Part shown: in pieces, positions 1-6,626 of the stretch
How the letters are laid out: every line of letters begins with the position of its first letter
Numbering within the stretch: position 1 is the stretch's first letter
Source: Acholeplasmatales bacterium
Lineage (GTDB): Bacteria > Bacillota_I > Bacilli_A > Acholeplasmatales > Anaeroplasmataceae
Length of the DNA stretch: 6,735 nucleotides
Assembly: GCA_016288675.1 (NCBI GenBank)
Contig: JAEELC010000158.1
Coordinates: 1-6,735 of the forward strand
Reading direction: 5' to 3'
Notes under the pieces: generated by a model
Database searches by the model: none
What the model was told of the DNA's origin: nothing
What the model saw: the letters and a program-made list of their open reading frames with translations, nothing else
Translations under genes and position numbers: made by a program

Positions 1-1218
1 AATCGCAAGAATTGTAGGGAACATAACATCTCCACTTGTTTGAAGAGTTCTAACCATTACAATATTTATCGCTCTACCTAATTCAAGTGCTATTTCAATT
101 AACATTATTTTCTTACCAATTTGAAGTAATGCTGGATCAGTTACATCAAATAAACCAAATAAGAAATCACTTGTTAAGAAGAATATAGTAGCAATTAATT
201 CACTAACAATAAGAGCCATTATAGTGGTCTTAATAACAGTCTTTTTAGTCGCTTCCATTTCACGAGCACCCATTAATTCTCCAATAACTACTTGCATAGC
301 TTGAGAAACAGCGCTTGTAAACATATATGTAACCATCGCAAATATAGCTGCATATGTTTTAATATTACCAATACCTATACCAAAAGCTTTATTAGCTTCT
401 GCCATAACTATTCCATTAATAACAATTTGAATAATAATTTGGCTAGATTGATATGATACAGATTCACCACCACTTGGTCCACCAACCTGAATAATCTTTT
501 TAAGCATTTTCTTAGAATTTAAGAATTCTTTAAATGATAATTTGACTTTAATATTTTTAATAAAAATAATTAGCATTAAGACAAATCCAATTAAGCGAGA
601 TAATGCACTTGATAAGGCTACACCAATAATAGGATGTGTAGATTTAAAAACAGAAATAAATATATAGTTACCAACAATATTTAATAGATTTACAATAATT
701 GTAATAACCATTGAACTCTTCATATTATTATTCGCTTTTAAAAAGCTAGATAATGTGGTTGACAGCAATTGAAATACAACAGTACCTCCAGCAATCATAG
801 AATATATTAAGGCGTCTTGATATGCTGCATCAGGAGTATTTATCCAATGAAGATAAAATCTAGAAAAGAAAAGAATAATTAAAGAAAAAATAGCGCCTGT
901 AATTAAATTGAAATAAAAGGCAGTTGAATATACTTTATTTAAATTCTTTTGGTCACGAGCACCTCTATATTGACTAATTAAAATAATAGATGCTGCTGAT
1001 AAAACTTGGAAGCTAGTAATAACCATATTAATGACAACACTAGCATTAGTAATTCCGTTAACAGCGTTATCACCAACAGTAGGTTCAGTCATCTTCTTAA
1101 TCATAAATTGATCTGAATAACCAACTACAAGCTGTAAGAATAATTCTACAAAGATAGGAATTGTTAATAATAACAAATGCTTAGTTGAAATAAGCTTTCT
1201 TTTATATGTTTCCTCCAT
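1..1218 (-). CDS. MATE-family multidrug/metabolite efflux transporter, 3' end cut off by the window
   Basis: My own minus-strand translation from the ATG at 1218 gives 406 residues, open to the left edge. The family is usually about 440-460 residues, so roughly the last 40-50 are missing. MATE proteins export cationic drugs or metabolites across the cytoplasmic membrane, driven by a Na+ or H+ gradient, using two six-helix bundles. Seen here: hydrophobic segments at about 14-33, 60-83, 98-118, 138-158, 168-191, 198-220, 258-275, 288-310 and 330-358. Family-like stretches are QYRGARD (83-89), a loop-helix with NLLNIVGNYIFI (177-188), the second-half start GGPSGGES (246-253) and GELMGAREMEA (313-323). 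The start follows AGGAG at 1230-1234, spaced 11 nt. The gene has its own promoter and lies just after the ylmH terminator, so it is probably transcribed separately. The substrate cannot be inferred. Confidence 0.88.
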   Translation of the reverse strand, partial: MEETYKRKLISTKHLLLLTIPIFVELFLQLVVGYSDQFMIKKMTEPTVGDNAVNGITNASVVINMVITSFQVLSAASIILISQYRGARDQKNLNKVYSTAFYFNLITGAIFSLIILFFSRFYLHWINTPDAAYQDALIYSMIAGGTVVFQLLSTTLSSFLKANNNMKSSMVITIIVNLLNIVGNYIFISVFKSTHPIIGVALSSALSRLIGFVLMLIIFIKNIKVKLSFKEFLNSKKMLKKIIQVGGPSGGESVSYQSSQIIIQIVINGIVMAEANKAFGIGIGNIKTYAAIFAMVTYMFTSAVSQAMQVVIGELMGAREMEATKKTVIKTTIMALIVSELIATIFFLTSDFLFGLFDVTDPALLQIGKKIMLIEIALELGRAINIVMVRTLQTSGDVMFPTILAI

Positions 1219-1229
1219 AAAGAAATCAA

Positions 1230-1234
1230 CTCCT
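1230..1234 (-). promoter_or_regulatory. Ribosome binding site of the MATE gene
   Basis: AGGAG on the minus strand, within an A-rich AAAAAAGGAG context, lies 11 nt before the ATG at 1218. The spacing is slightly long, but no other in-frame start fits better. Confidence 0.6.
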
Positions 1235-1249
1235 TTTTTACCGTTACTT

Positions 1250-1277
1250 ATTATATACTATTTAAGTTTTATTACAA
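1250..1277 (-). promoter_or_regulatory. Sigma-A-type promoter of the MATE gene
   Basis: On the minus strand TTGTAA (1277-1272) and a perfect TATAAT (1255-1250) are separated by 16 bp. The expected transcript start is near 1243, giving a leader of about 25 nt that contains the ribosome binding site. The promoter sits just beyond the U-tract of the ylmH terminator, which supports independent expression of the transporter. Confidence 0.65.
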
Positions 1278-1295
1278 GGTAATTTTACAAATATC

Positions 1296-1326
1296 AAAAG
1301 AAAAAGCGTATACAAAAGTATACGCC
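1296..1326 (-). terminator. Intrinsic terminator after ylmH
   Basis: A perfect 8-bp stem GCGTATAC/GTATACGC (1306-1313 with 1318-1325) encloses a 4-nt loop. On the minus strand it is followed by TTTTTCTTTT (1305-1296). The stem begins one base after the ylmH stop codon. It closes the ABC-F/ylmH transcript ahead of the MATE promoter. Confidence 0.85.
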
Positions 1327-2079
1327 TTATAATAATTTTCCAAGAGTAATTATTATTCTACCACTCTTAGATTCTCCACCTATTTCTAAAACCTTCATCT
1401 TACCTTTAGTCTTAACAGAAATAGTATCCATATTATTAACATTATGCACCGGATTTAATTCCGTACGAGCATTAATTTTAACATTGCCTGCTTTAATTAA
1501 TTCCTGTGACTCTTTTCTAGATAAATTAAAGCGTTCAGAAATAATTAAATCAAGTCTAAGACTTGCTACATAATATTTCTTAACATCCATATTAGGAGTA
1601 AAATCTCCTATAATATTATCCACATTTATTAAATTAATTGGCTGATGATCAATTACTGTTAAATTATTCTTTAAGAAATCTTCCATTTCACGAGATACTG
1701 CAATATAAACGTTTCCTTCACGTGAAATATAGATATCACCAATCATATTACGTTCTATTTGTAATCCCATAATATTTCCAAGTAAATGACGATGATCTAA
1801 TGTAATAAATTTCTTATTATATTCTATTTTAAGTAAAGAAATATTAAAATCAGGTTCAATAGGAAAAGCTGATATTACTGCTCTTTTATATTCATCAGAT
1901 TCAGATATACTAGAAAAATATAAAGATATATCATCTGATTTACCTATTACATATTCAAGTAATTCGGCTTCTCTTAAATTTAGAAACTTTGTTAAAATAA
2001 CCTTGTTATTTCTTAAAACGTTTTCTTTATATGAAATAAATCTTTTAACAATTGGTTCTTCTTCATCACTATAAAACAT
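1327..2079 (-). CDS. ylmH: YlmH-like S4-domain RNA-binding protein
   Basis: The protein has 250 residues, close to the 255-260 usual for YlmH. What I see: an N-terminal block with FLNLREAELLE (32-42), a central block LDHRHLLGNIMGLQIER followed by MIGDIYI (94-118) that matches the characteristic YlmH HRxxLGxxMGLxIxRxxxGDI pattern, and a C-terminal S4 domain (about 173-232) with LRLDLIISERFNLSRKESQELI and the basic tail KGKMKVLEI. In Bacillus, YlmH binds the 50S subunit and has been assigned an RqcP-like role in tailing nascent chains on split, stalled ribosomes; this role is known from family work and not shown here. The gene is usually found in the sepF-ylmG-ylmH-divIVA cluster. Here it instead follows an ABC-F gene, sharing one base of its start with that gene's stop (TAATG). 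An in-frame TAA two codons upstream excludes an earlier start. Confidence 0.87.
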   Translation of the reverse strand: MFYSDEEEPIVKRFISYKENVLRNNKVILTKFLNLREAELLEYVIGKSDDISLYFSSISESDEYKRAVISAFPIEPDFNISLLKIEYNKKFITLDHRHLLGNIMGLQIERNMIGDIYISREGNVYIAVSREMEDFLKNNLTVIDHQPINLINVDNIIGDFTPNMDVKKYYVASLRLDLIISERFNLSRKESQELIKAGNVKINARTELNPVHNVNNMDTISVKTKGKMKVLEIGGESKSGRIIITLGKLL

Positions 2080-2101
2080 TAGTTATTATATTGCTCCTTT
2101 T
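2077..2101 (-). promoter_or_regulatory. Translational coupling junction: ABC-F stop / ylmH start (TAATG) with upstream AAAAGGAG
   Basis: The ABC-F stop TAA (2081-2079) and the ylmH ATG (2079-2077) share one base. The only Shine-Dalgarno-like sequence, AAAAGGAG (2101-2094), lies inside the ABC-F coding end, 14 nt from the ATG. This is long for ordinary initiation, so termination-reinitiation by ribosomes leaving the ABC-F frame is the likely way ylmH is started. Confidence 0.65.
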
Positions 2102-3821
2102 CTTCCATAAGAGCTAAATACTTTTCAGCAACTTCTTCATATTTTATATTAATTTCATCTAAATCTTTTTGAGCATCAATTAATATTTGATAATCACTAG
2201 GATTTGATTTTAAAATCTTTTTTAGTTCAGCAATTTTTAAATCATATTCTTCAATTGTCTTTTCAGTTTGTTCAATCTCTCTTTTTAACTTACTAGGAAG
2301 AGAAGTATGACGAGGCTTATATGTTACAGAAACATTTTCTTTTGCTTGATTAGATAAATCAACATTTTCTAAGAAATCAGAAAAGCCTCCATTATAAGTT
2401 AAAATGCTACCATTTTTATAATATAAAATCTTATCCGCAATATTATCTAGGAAATATCTATCATGAGATACACATAAAACCGGTCCAATAAAGGAATCAA
2501 TATATTGTTCTAATATTTCTATTGTATAAATATCCAAATCATTAGTAGGTTCATCTAAGATTAAGAAATTAGGATTCTTAGATAAAACTTTTACAAGCTG
2601 TAATCTTCTTTTTTCTCCACCTGATAAACTCTTCAAAGGAGTATATAAAAGTTCACCATCAAATAAGAAATTATTTAGAAGCGCTCTAGCAGTTAAAGTA
2701 CCATCAAGCGTTTCGATAGCATTACTTTCTTCTTCAATGTATGCAAGTACAGTCTTATCAGAATTAGGTAATTCAAAATGTTGACTAAAATAACCAATAC
2801 GTAGTGTTTCGCCTTTTTCCATTACACCAGTATCAAATTTTTCTTCTTCCATTAAACATTTAAATAAAGTAGATTTCCCACATCCATTATCTCCTACAAT
2901 ACCTAAATGATCAGTACGTAATACATCTAAGCTAAAATTTGAAAACAATGTCTTATCATTATAGCTTTTAGAAACATTTTCAAGTTTTAAAATCTTATGT
3001 CCTAAATAGCTTGATACAGAATTAAATTCAAAACCTTTTTGTTCACTAAATTTAGTTTTAGATAATTTTTCATAACGTTCTATACGACTCTTAGATTTAG
3101 TACGGCGAGCTTCAACACCTCTATGTAACCATTCAAGTTCAGCCTTTAGATACTTTTTTAATTTTTCTTCCTGATGAGCCATTTGATTAGCTCTTTCAGC
3201 TTTCATCTCTAAAAAATGAGTATAGTTAGCTTTATAAGAATAAATTTTAGCTTTATCAAGTTCTAGCATAGTATTACAACATTTCTCTAGAAAATATCTA
3301 TCATGAGTTACCATAAGTAAACCGTGCTTATACTTTTCTAAATACTTTTCCAAATATATAATCATATCATTATCTAAATGGTTAGTAGGTTCATCTAGAA
3401 TTAAAAAATCTTGATAAGTTACTAAAACTTTAGCAAGTGCTAATCTCTTCTTTTCTCCACCAGACAAATTATTAACGATACGTTCTGGATCAAGCTTCAT
3501 TTTAGTAATGACAGCATTAGCTTCATAATCATTGATAGGATGTTCTTTTGTTCCTTGACTCATTACATAATCTCTAAATGTAACACCTTCAGGAATAAAA
3601 GGATCTTGTGGTAAATATGAAATAATCATATTACCACTTTTAATAATTTCTCCACTCTTTGGTCTTTCATCACCAATAATTAATTTTAATATAGTTGACT
3701 TACCAATACCATTAACTCCAACAAGACCAGTTTTATCTTGATCTGTTAAAGTAAAATTAACTTTTTCTAATATAGGACGTGTAGTATAACTAAAATCTAC
3801 ATTTTTGAAATCTATAATCAT
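2079..3821 (-). CDS. yfmR: ABC-F translation factor ATPase, Uup/YfmR type
   Basis: The protein has 580 residues with two ABC cassettes and no membrane segments, so it is a soluble ribosome-associated ABC-F protein and not a transporter. Cassette 1: Walker A GVNGIGKST (35-43), LSGGE (119-123), DEPTNHLD (143-150), switch His173. Inter-domain linker about 200-265, with the basic motif EWLHRGVEARRTKSKSRIE. Cassette 2: Walker A GDNGCGKST (310-318), LSGGE (399-403), DEPTNDLD (423-430), switch His453. A charged coiled-coil tail covers about 508-578. DEPTNDLD in the second cassette, the linker motif and the C-terminal coiled coil together indicate the Uup/YfmR branch. Such proteins act at the ribosomal E site and help resume peptide bond formation on stalled ribosomes, overlapping in function with EF-P. 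The catalytic Glu144 and Glu424 are both present. At 580 residues it is shorter than Uup or YfmR (about 630). ATG 3821 is preceded by AGGTGA at 6-nt spacing. An antibiotic-resistance ABC-F is less likely given the tail and linker. Confidence 0.92.
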   Translation of the reverse strand: MIIDFKNVDFSYTTRPILEKVNFTLTDQDKTGLVGVNGIGKSTILKLIIGDERPKSGEIIKSGNMIISYLPQDPFIPEGVTFRDYVMSQGTKEHPINDYEANAVITKMKLDPERIVNNLSGGEKKRLALAKVLVTYQDFLILDEPTNHLDNDMIIYLEKYLEKYKHGLLMVTHDRYFLEKCCNTMLELDKAKIYSYKANYTHFLEMKAERANQMAHQEEKLKKYLKAELEWLHRGVEARRTKSKSRIERYEKLSKTKFSEQKGFEFNSVSSYLGHKILKLENVSKSYNDKTLFSNFSLDVLRTDHLGIVGDNGCGKSTLFKCLMEEEKFDTGVMEKGETLRIGYFSQHFELPNSDKTVLAYIEEESNAIETLDGTLTARALLNNFLFDGELLYTPLKSLSGGEKRRLQLVKVLSKNPNFLILDEPTNDLDIYTIEILEQYIDSFIGPVLCVSHDRYFLDNIADKILYYKNGSILTYNGGFSDFLENVDLSNQAKENVSVTYKPRHTSLPSKLKREIEQTEKTIEEYDLKIAELKKILKSNPSDYQILIDAQKDLDEINIKYEEVAEKYLALMEEKEQYNN

Positions 3822-3827
3822 TTAAAA

Positions 3828-3844
3828 TCACCTGTTTAATTGTA
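3828..3844 (-). promoter_or_regulatory. Ribosome binding site and possible extended -10 element before the ABC-F gene
   Basis: AGGTGA (3833-3828) lies 6 nt before ATG 3821 and fits well as the ribosome binding site. Just upstream, TACAAT (3844-3839) preceded by TGT looks like an extended -10 box. The -35 position holds only a T-run, and a start about 7 nt downstream would fall inside the ribosome binding site. The promoter call is therefore weak, and readthrough from veg is an alternative. Confidence 0.35.
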
Positions 3845-3860
3845 ACACAAATATATTTAT

Positions 3861-3891
3861 AAAAAAAGAAAAAGCTTCCTTATGAAAGCTC
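3861..3891 (-). terminator. Intrinsic terminator after veg
   Basis: On the minus strand, a 7-bp stem AGCTTTC/GGAAGCT with one G-U pair (3890-3884 with 3879-3873) has the 4-nt loop ATAA. It is followed by a T-rich run TTTTCTTTTTTT (about 3872-3861). The stem starts 7 nt after the veg stop. It is weaker than the other two terminators in the window, so some readthrough into the ABC-F gene is possible. Confidence 0.72.
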
Positions 3892-3897
3892 AATATC

Positions 3898-4170
3898 TTA
3901 TTCCTCAACAGTTATATTATTTAATTCTACAACTTCAACCTTACCCATTTCTAATTCACCAAATGTGTAAGAATAATCTACTGTATGTGTTCTTCCAAGT
4001 GGAACACTAAATGTAAATAGTTTTTCAGTAAGAAGCGCCAATGTGCCTCTACGTTCAATATTTTTGTTACGAGTCTTATGTTCAATGACTGTAATCTTTT
4101 TCCCCTTGTACTCCCCTAGTTTTGAAATTATCTTGGAATAATCTAATTCAAAAGTGGGTCCTGTTTTCAT
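3898..4170 (-). CDS. veg: Veg family protein (DUF1021)
   Basis: A small soluble protein of 90 residues; Bacillus Veg is about 86. Family-like features are the basic stretch followed by NIERRGTLALLTEKLFTF (37-54), matching the Veg pattern of IERxGxLxxxxxxxF, and the later VDYSYTFGELEMGKVEV (64-80), matching VSYSYxDILTxxVE. Veg is widely conserved in Bacillota. In B. subtilis it is abundant and linked to biofilm gene expression through SlrR, but its biochemical function is not settled, and it should not be assumed that this organism makes biofilm through it. Start ATG 4168-4170 has GGAGG (4185-4181) 10 nt upstream. It is a monocistronic unit with a strong promoter, as expected for an abundant protein, and lies between the GH43 terminator and the ABC-F gene. 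In B. subtilis it sits near ksgA/yabG, so the neighbourhood differs. Confidence 0.88.
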   Translation of the reverse strand: MKTGPTFELDYSKIISKLGEYKGKKITVIEHKTRNKNIERRGTLALLTEKLFTFSVPLGRTHTVDYSYTFGELEMGKVEVVELNNITVEE

Positions 4171-4180
4171 GCAAATTTCG

Positions 4181-4233
4181 CCTCCAAGCTATCCGCTTGT
4201 ATAAATTATAACATTTTTTATAAAAAAATTCAA
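4181..4233 (-). promoter_or_regulatory. Promoter and ribosome binding site of veg
   Basis: On the minus strand TTGAAT (4233-4228) and a perfect TATAAT (4210-4205) are 17 bp apart, and the -10 is extended by TGT directly upstream. GGAGG (4185-4181) follows before the ATG at 4170. This is the best promoter in the window, consistent with high expression of veg. Expected transcript start is near 4198. Confidence 0.75.
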
Positions 4234-4263
4234 GAGTTTTTAAATAAATAGACTATTCTATTT

Positions 4264-4293
4264 ACAAAAAATACCTAGACAAGCTAGGTATTT
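4264..4293 (-). terminator. Intrinsic terminator after the GH43 gene
   Basis: A perfect 10-bp stem AAATACCTAG/CTAGGTATTT (4269-4278 with 4284-4293) has a 5-nt loop and continues on the minus strand into a T-run (from 4271 to 4266). The stem begins one base after the GH43 stop codon. It separates the sugar operon from veg. Confidence 0.85.
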
Positions 4294-4294
4294 C

Positions 4295-5770
4295 TTATTT
4301 AATTATATCAGTTTTATAATATAAGATATCAGCAGAGCCTTCTTCAGAGTCACTATAAGCATAATATCCTAAACGTGTTCCAATCCAACGTCCAGCATAT
4401 GCTGTTTCTTCATTTATAATTTTATAATCATTTATAAGCACATTATAAATTAAATCATATATATTTTTATTTCTAAATTCTAAATTTAATTTAATTAATG
4501 GCTTATTTAATTCTAATGTTTCTATCCTTTTATCTATTTCCTTAAATTTACCACTAACAACAGAAACATAATATTTATCATTTTCTTTATAAAAATCTAA
4601 AGCTTTATATATTTGCCCCATAACAGCAAAACCTATATGATTCCCATTTTTTAAATTTGTTAAATCAATTAAAGTTTCTACATCAAATTCTAAAGCTGGA
4701 GTATAAGTATATAAAGAATTTTCAATTAAATTAATTTGATCATTATATAAGCTTTTTTTGCATAAAAATCTTAATTTGTAATCAATTTCATAAAAATCAG
4801 ATATGTTAGATGGATGCATCCACATATTAGATAATTTATCGCCTTTAAAATCATCGCTTACTTTCACACTGTAATCAGAAATAATATCCACCGGATATTT
4901 TTCTTCATCAACTGGTGTACCACATAAAAGTTCATCATTTATTTTTCCACAAAGTGGCCAATCATGCACAAACTTAGCTGGTTGTAAATGAACGATTCTA
5001 CCATAAGCTCTTTTATCTTGAAAATGAATGAATGCAAAATTTTCATTTGAATCATCAAGATCTATTAACGCTCCTTGATGAGGACCGTTTACTAAAGAAT
5101 CGCCTTGGAATAAAACTATCTTTGATTCATATGGTCCGTAAATATTCTTACTTCTCAAGCATGTTTGCCAGCCACCTTTAACACTACCTGCAGGACACAT
5201 AATATAATAATAATCATTTCTAAAATAAAATTTAGGGCCTTCTATAGTTGGATTATTATTATGACCATCATAAACTATTTTATAATCACCTATATTATGA
5301 TCTAAATCAGGTGTAACCTCATAAACACCTATGCAAGAATTAAATCCAGCACGAGACTTAGCAAATCCAACTGCCATATAGCATTTATCATCAACCCAAA
5401 TAGGACATGGATCCTCAATTCCATAGCCTTTTATTATTAAATGTGGTTCACTAAATTTAGAGTATATATCTTTGGAATGAACTTCAAAAATACCTCTATC
5501 TGGATCAGGATATATTATATAAAATAATCCATTATGATATCTAATTGAAGGTGCCCATACACCCTCACCATGACGTACATTATCAAAATGCTTATCTAAT
5601 TTAAATATTGCATGATTAATAATTTTCCAATCAACTAAATTTTCACTTTCTAAAATAGGAAGACCAGGTAGCATATTAAAAGAACTAGCTACCATATAAA
5701 ATTTATCCTTATATCTTATAGCATCTGGATCACTAAAATCAAATGGTAATATTGGATTTTTATAATTCAT
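4295..5770 (-). CDS. Glycoside hydrolase family 43 (beta-xylosidase / alpha-L-arabinofuranosidase type)
   Basis: The protein has 491 residues and no signal peptide, so it probably acts in the cytoplasm on imported short oligosaccharides. The N-terminal five-bladed propeller (about 1-290) carries the expected catalytic triad: general base Asp14 in FSDPDAIRY, pKa-modulating Asp120 in IEDPCPIW, and general acid Glu177 in TIEGPKFYF. NGPHQGALI (228-236), with the His231 of the central cavity, and FQDKRAYGRIVHLQP (250-264) are also typical. A C-terminal beta-sandwich (about 300-491) has the usual ending GRWIGTRLGYYAYSD. GH43 enzymes invert xylose- or arabinose-linked bonds. The motif set recalls subfamily 12-like enzymes, but xylosidase and arabinofuranosidase activity cannot be separated by eye. 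It overlaps the upstream membrane-protein gene by 11 bp, with GGAGG (5784-5780) 9 nt before its ATG. Transcription ends at the hairpin right after its stop. Confidence 0.92.
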   Translation of the reverse strand: MNYKNPILPFDFSDPDAIRYKDKFYMVASSFNMLPGLPILESENLVDWKIINHAIFKLDKHFDNVRHGEGVWAPSIRYHNGLFYIIYPDPDRGIFEVHSKDIYSKFSEPHLIIKGYGIEDPCPIWVDDKCYMAVGFAKSRAGFNSCIGVYEVTPDLDHNIGDYKIVYDGHNNNPTIEGPKFYFRNDYYYIMCPAGSVKGGWQTCLRSKNIYGPYESKIVLFQGDSLVNGPHQGALIDLDDSNENFAFIHFQDKRAYGRIVHLQPAKFVHDWPLCGKINDELLCGTPVDEEKYPVDIISDYSVKVSDDFKGDKLSNMWMHPSNISDFYEIDYKLRFLCKKSLYNDQINLIENSLYTYTPALEFDVETLIDLTNLKNGNHIGFAVMGQIYKALDFYKENDKYYVSVVSGKFKEIDKRIETLELNKPLIKLNLEFRNKNIYDLIYNVLINDYKIINEETAYAGRWIGTRLGYYAYSDSEEGSADILYYKTDIIK

Positions 5771-6575
5771 TAACTTCTACCTCCATATTATCTTTTAAAT
5801 CAAATGTAAGAATTTTATTATCAATTTTTCCTTTAACCAATATAAATACATATAATCCTAAAAAAATTATTCCTACAACAAATGGTATATGCCATGGGAA
5901 GCTAATATATTCTAAAATAGGTACACCTACAGATGTACGCATTGCCATATAATTAGCATCTCTCTTCATACTAAATATAAAGCTTAATACAGCCATAATC
6001 GCAAATAATATAAAAGATATTTTTATATCTTTCTTAAAATTAGTTTTATGAATACGAGCTAAATTTATACTAGTAAGTAGCATTAAACCGTGGCTTATCA
6101 TAGATTGAATAGACATAATATGGAATCCACCAAAGCTTTTAAATATCCACAATGGATATAACATTACGCCTAATCCTCCATAAAATGATATGCACATTAT
6201 AGCAGGATAAAAAATAGTTAACCCACATAATATTAAGATTGGGAAAAATAAACAAGCTTGATTACAATAATCAAAACGAATAAAATGTTCATTTGGAAAA
6301 TAAATTCTTAACCAAACAATACGTAATAATTCTAACAATAACATAGTAAGAGATATTCTCTTTTGAGCTTTTTCTAATCTTTTAGAGTCATAATATCTAG
6401 TAAAATAAGTAAAAAGTCCCATAAACAAAAATAGAGATGTAGACATAATAATATGTTCTTTTGATAAGATTCCAAAGCGTGTCGGTAGGTTCCCAACATT
6501 TAAAACAGCTGTTTGATATTCTCCCCAACCTATATAACGATCATAAATTGTTTTAAAAAAATCCTTAATGTTCAT
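5760..6575 (-). CDS. YwaF/TMEM164-like (TIGR02206-type) polytopic membrane protein
   Basis: From the preferred ATG at 6575 the protein has 271 residues. A longer form from 6635 (291 residues) is unlikely: its ATG overlaps the predicted -10 box, and GGGAG (6588-6584) sits 8 nt before 6575. Hydrophobic helices lie at about 39-58, 76-91, 103-122, 124-143, 156-173, 185-203 and 229-247. Residues that recall the YwaF/TMEM164 family are His41 in SKEHI at the first helix, ELLRIVW (82-88), the polar FDYCNQAC (101-108) opening helix 3, SMISHGLMLL (158-167) with His162, and the FPWHIPF stretch (226-232) before the last helix. Bacterial members have no settled function. The animal relative TMEM164 has been described as an acyltransferase, but that cannot be transferred here. 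It is the first gene of an operon with the GH43 enzyme and is divergent from a putative sugar-phosphate isomerase. A role in sugar uptake is only a guess. Confidence 0.72.
   Translation of the reverse strand: MNIKDFFKTIYDRYIGWGEYQTAVLNVGNLPTRFGILSKEHIIMSTSLFLFMGLFTYFTRYYDSKRLEKAQKRISLTMLLLELLRIVWLRIYFPNEHFIRFDYCNQACLFFPILILCGLTIFYPAIMCISFYGGLGVMLYPLWIFKSFGGFHIMSIQSMISHGLMLLTSINLARIHKTNFKKDIKISFILFAIMAVLSFIFSMKRDANYMAMRTSVGVPILEYISFPWHIPFVVGIIFLGLYVFILVKGKIDNKILTFDLKDNMEVEVNEL
5780..5784 (-). promoter_or_regulatory. Ribosome binding site of the GH43 gene, inside the upstream gene
   Basis: GGAGG on the minus strand lies 9 nt before ATG 5770, within the last codons of the membrane-protein gene. 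It fixes the GH43 start and shows that the two genes overlap on one transcript. Confidence 0.75.
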
Positions 6576-6583
6576 TTTGTATG

Positions 6584-6588
6584 CTCCC
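6584..6588 (-). promoter_or_regulatory. Ribosome binding site that sets the membrane-protein start
   Basis: GGGAG on the minus strand lies 8 nt before ATG 6575. The upstream candidate ATG at 6635 has no purine-rich sequence before it on the minus strand (it is preceded by a pyrimidine-rich CTCCTTTTTT), so the downstream start is preferred. Confidence 0.7.
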
Positions 6589-6594
6589 TTTTTG

Positions 6595-6603
6595 TGATAA
6601 AAT
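6595..6603 (+). promoter_or_regulatory. Possible extended -10 of the divergent plus-strand gene
   Basis: TGATAAAAT (6595-6603) matches an extended -10 box, TGn followed by TAAAAT. Only a T-rich stretch stands at the -35 position (6575-6580). It would start transcripts near 6610, about 47 nt before the ATG at 6657. The call is tentative in such AT-rich DNA. Confidence 0.35.
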
Positions 6604-6626
6604 ATGTTTAGCTTATAGCTATTTAA

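Noticed and set aside
2079..3821. ABC-F gene as an ABC transporter ATPase or antibiotic-resistance determinant
   Set aside because: There are two fused cassettes with an ABC-F linker, no permease alongside, and DEPTNDLD plus a coiled-coil tail typical of Uup/YfmR housekeeping factors.
4171..4294. Possible riboswitch or small RNA between veg and the GH43 gene
   Set aside because: The stretch is fully accounted for by the GH43 terminator, the veg promoter and the veg ribosome binding site; no further structure is visible and the leader is too short.
5743..5952. Plus-strand open frame of 69 codons
   Set aside because: It lies antisense across the junction of two well-supported minus-strand genes, has no ribosome binding site and no recognisable domain, and looks like a chance frame.
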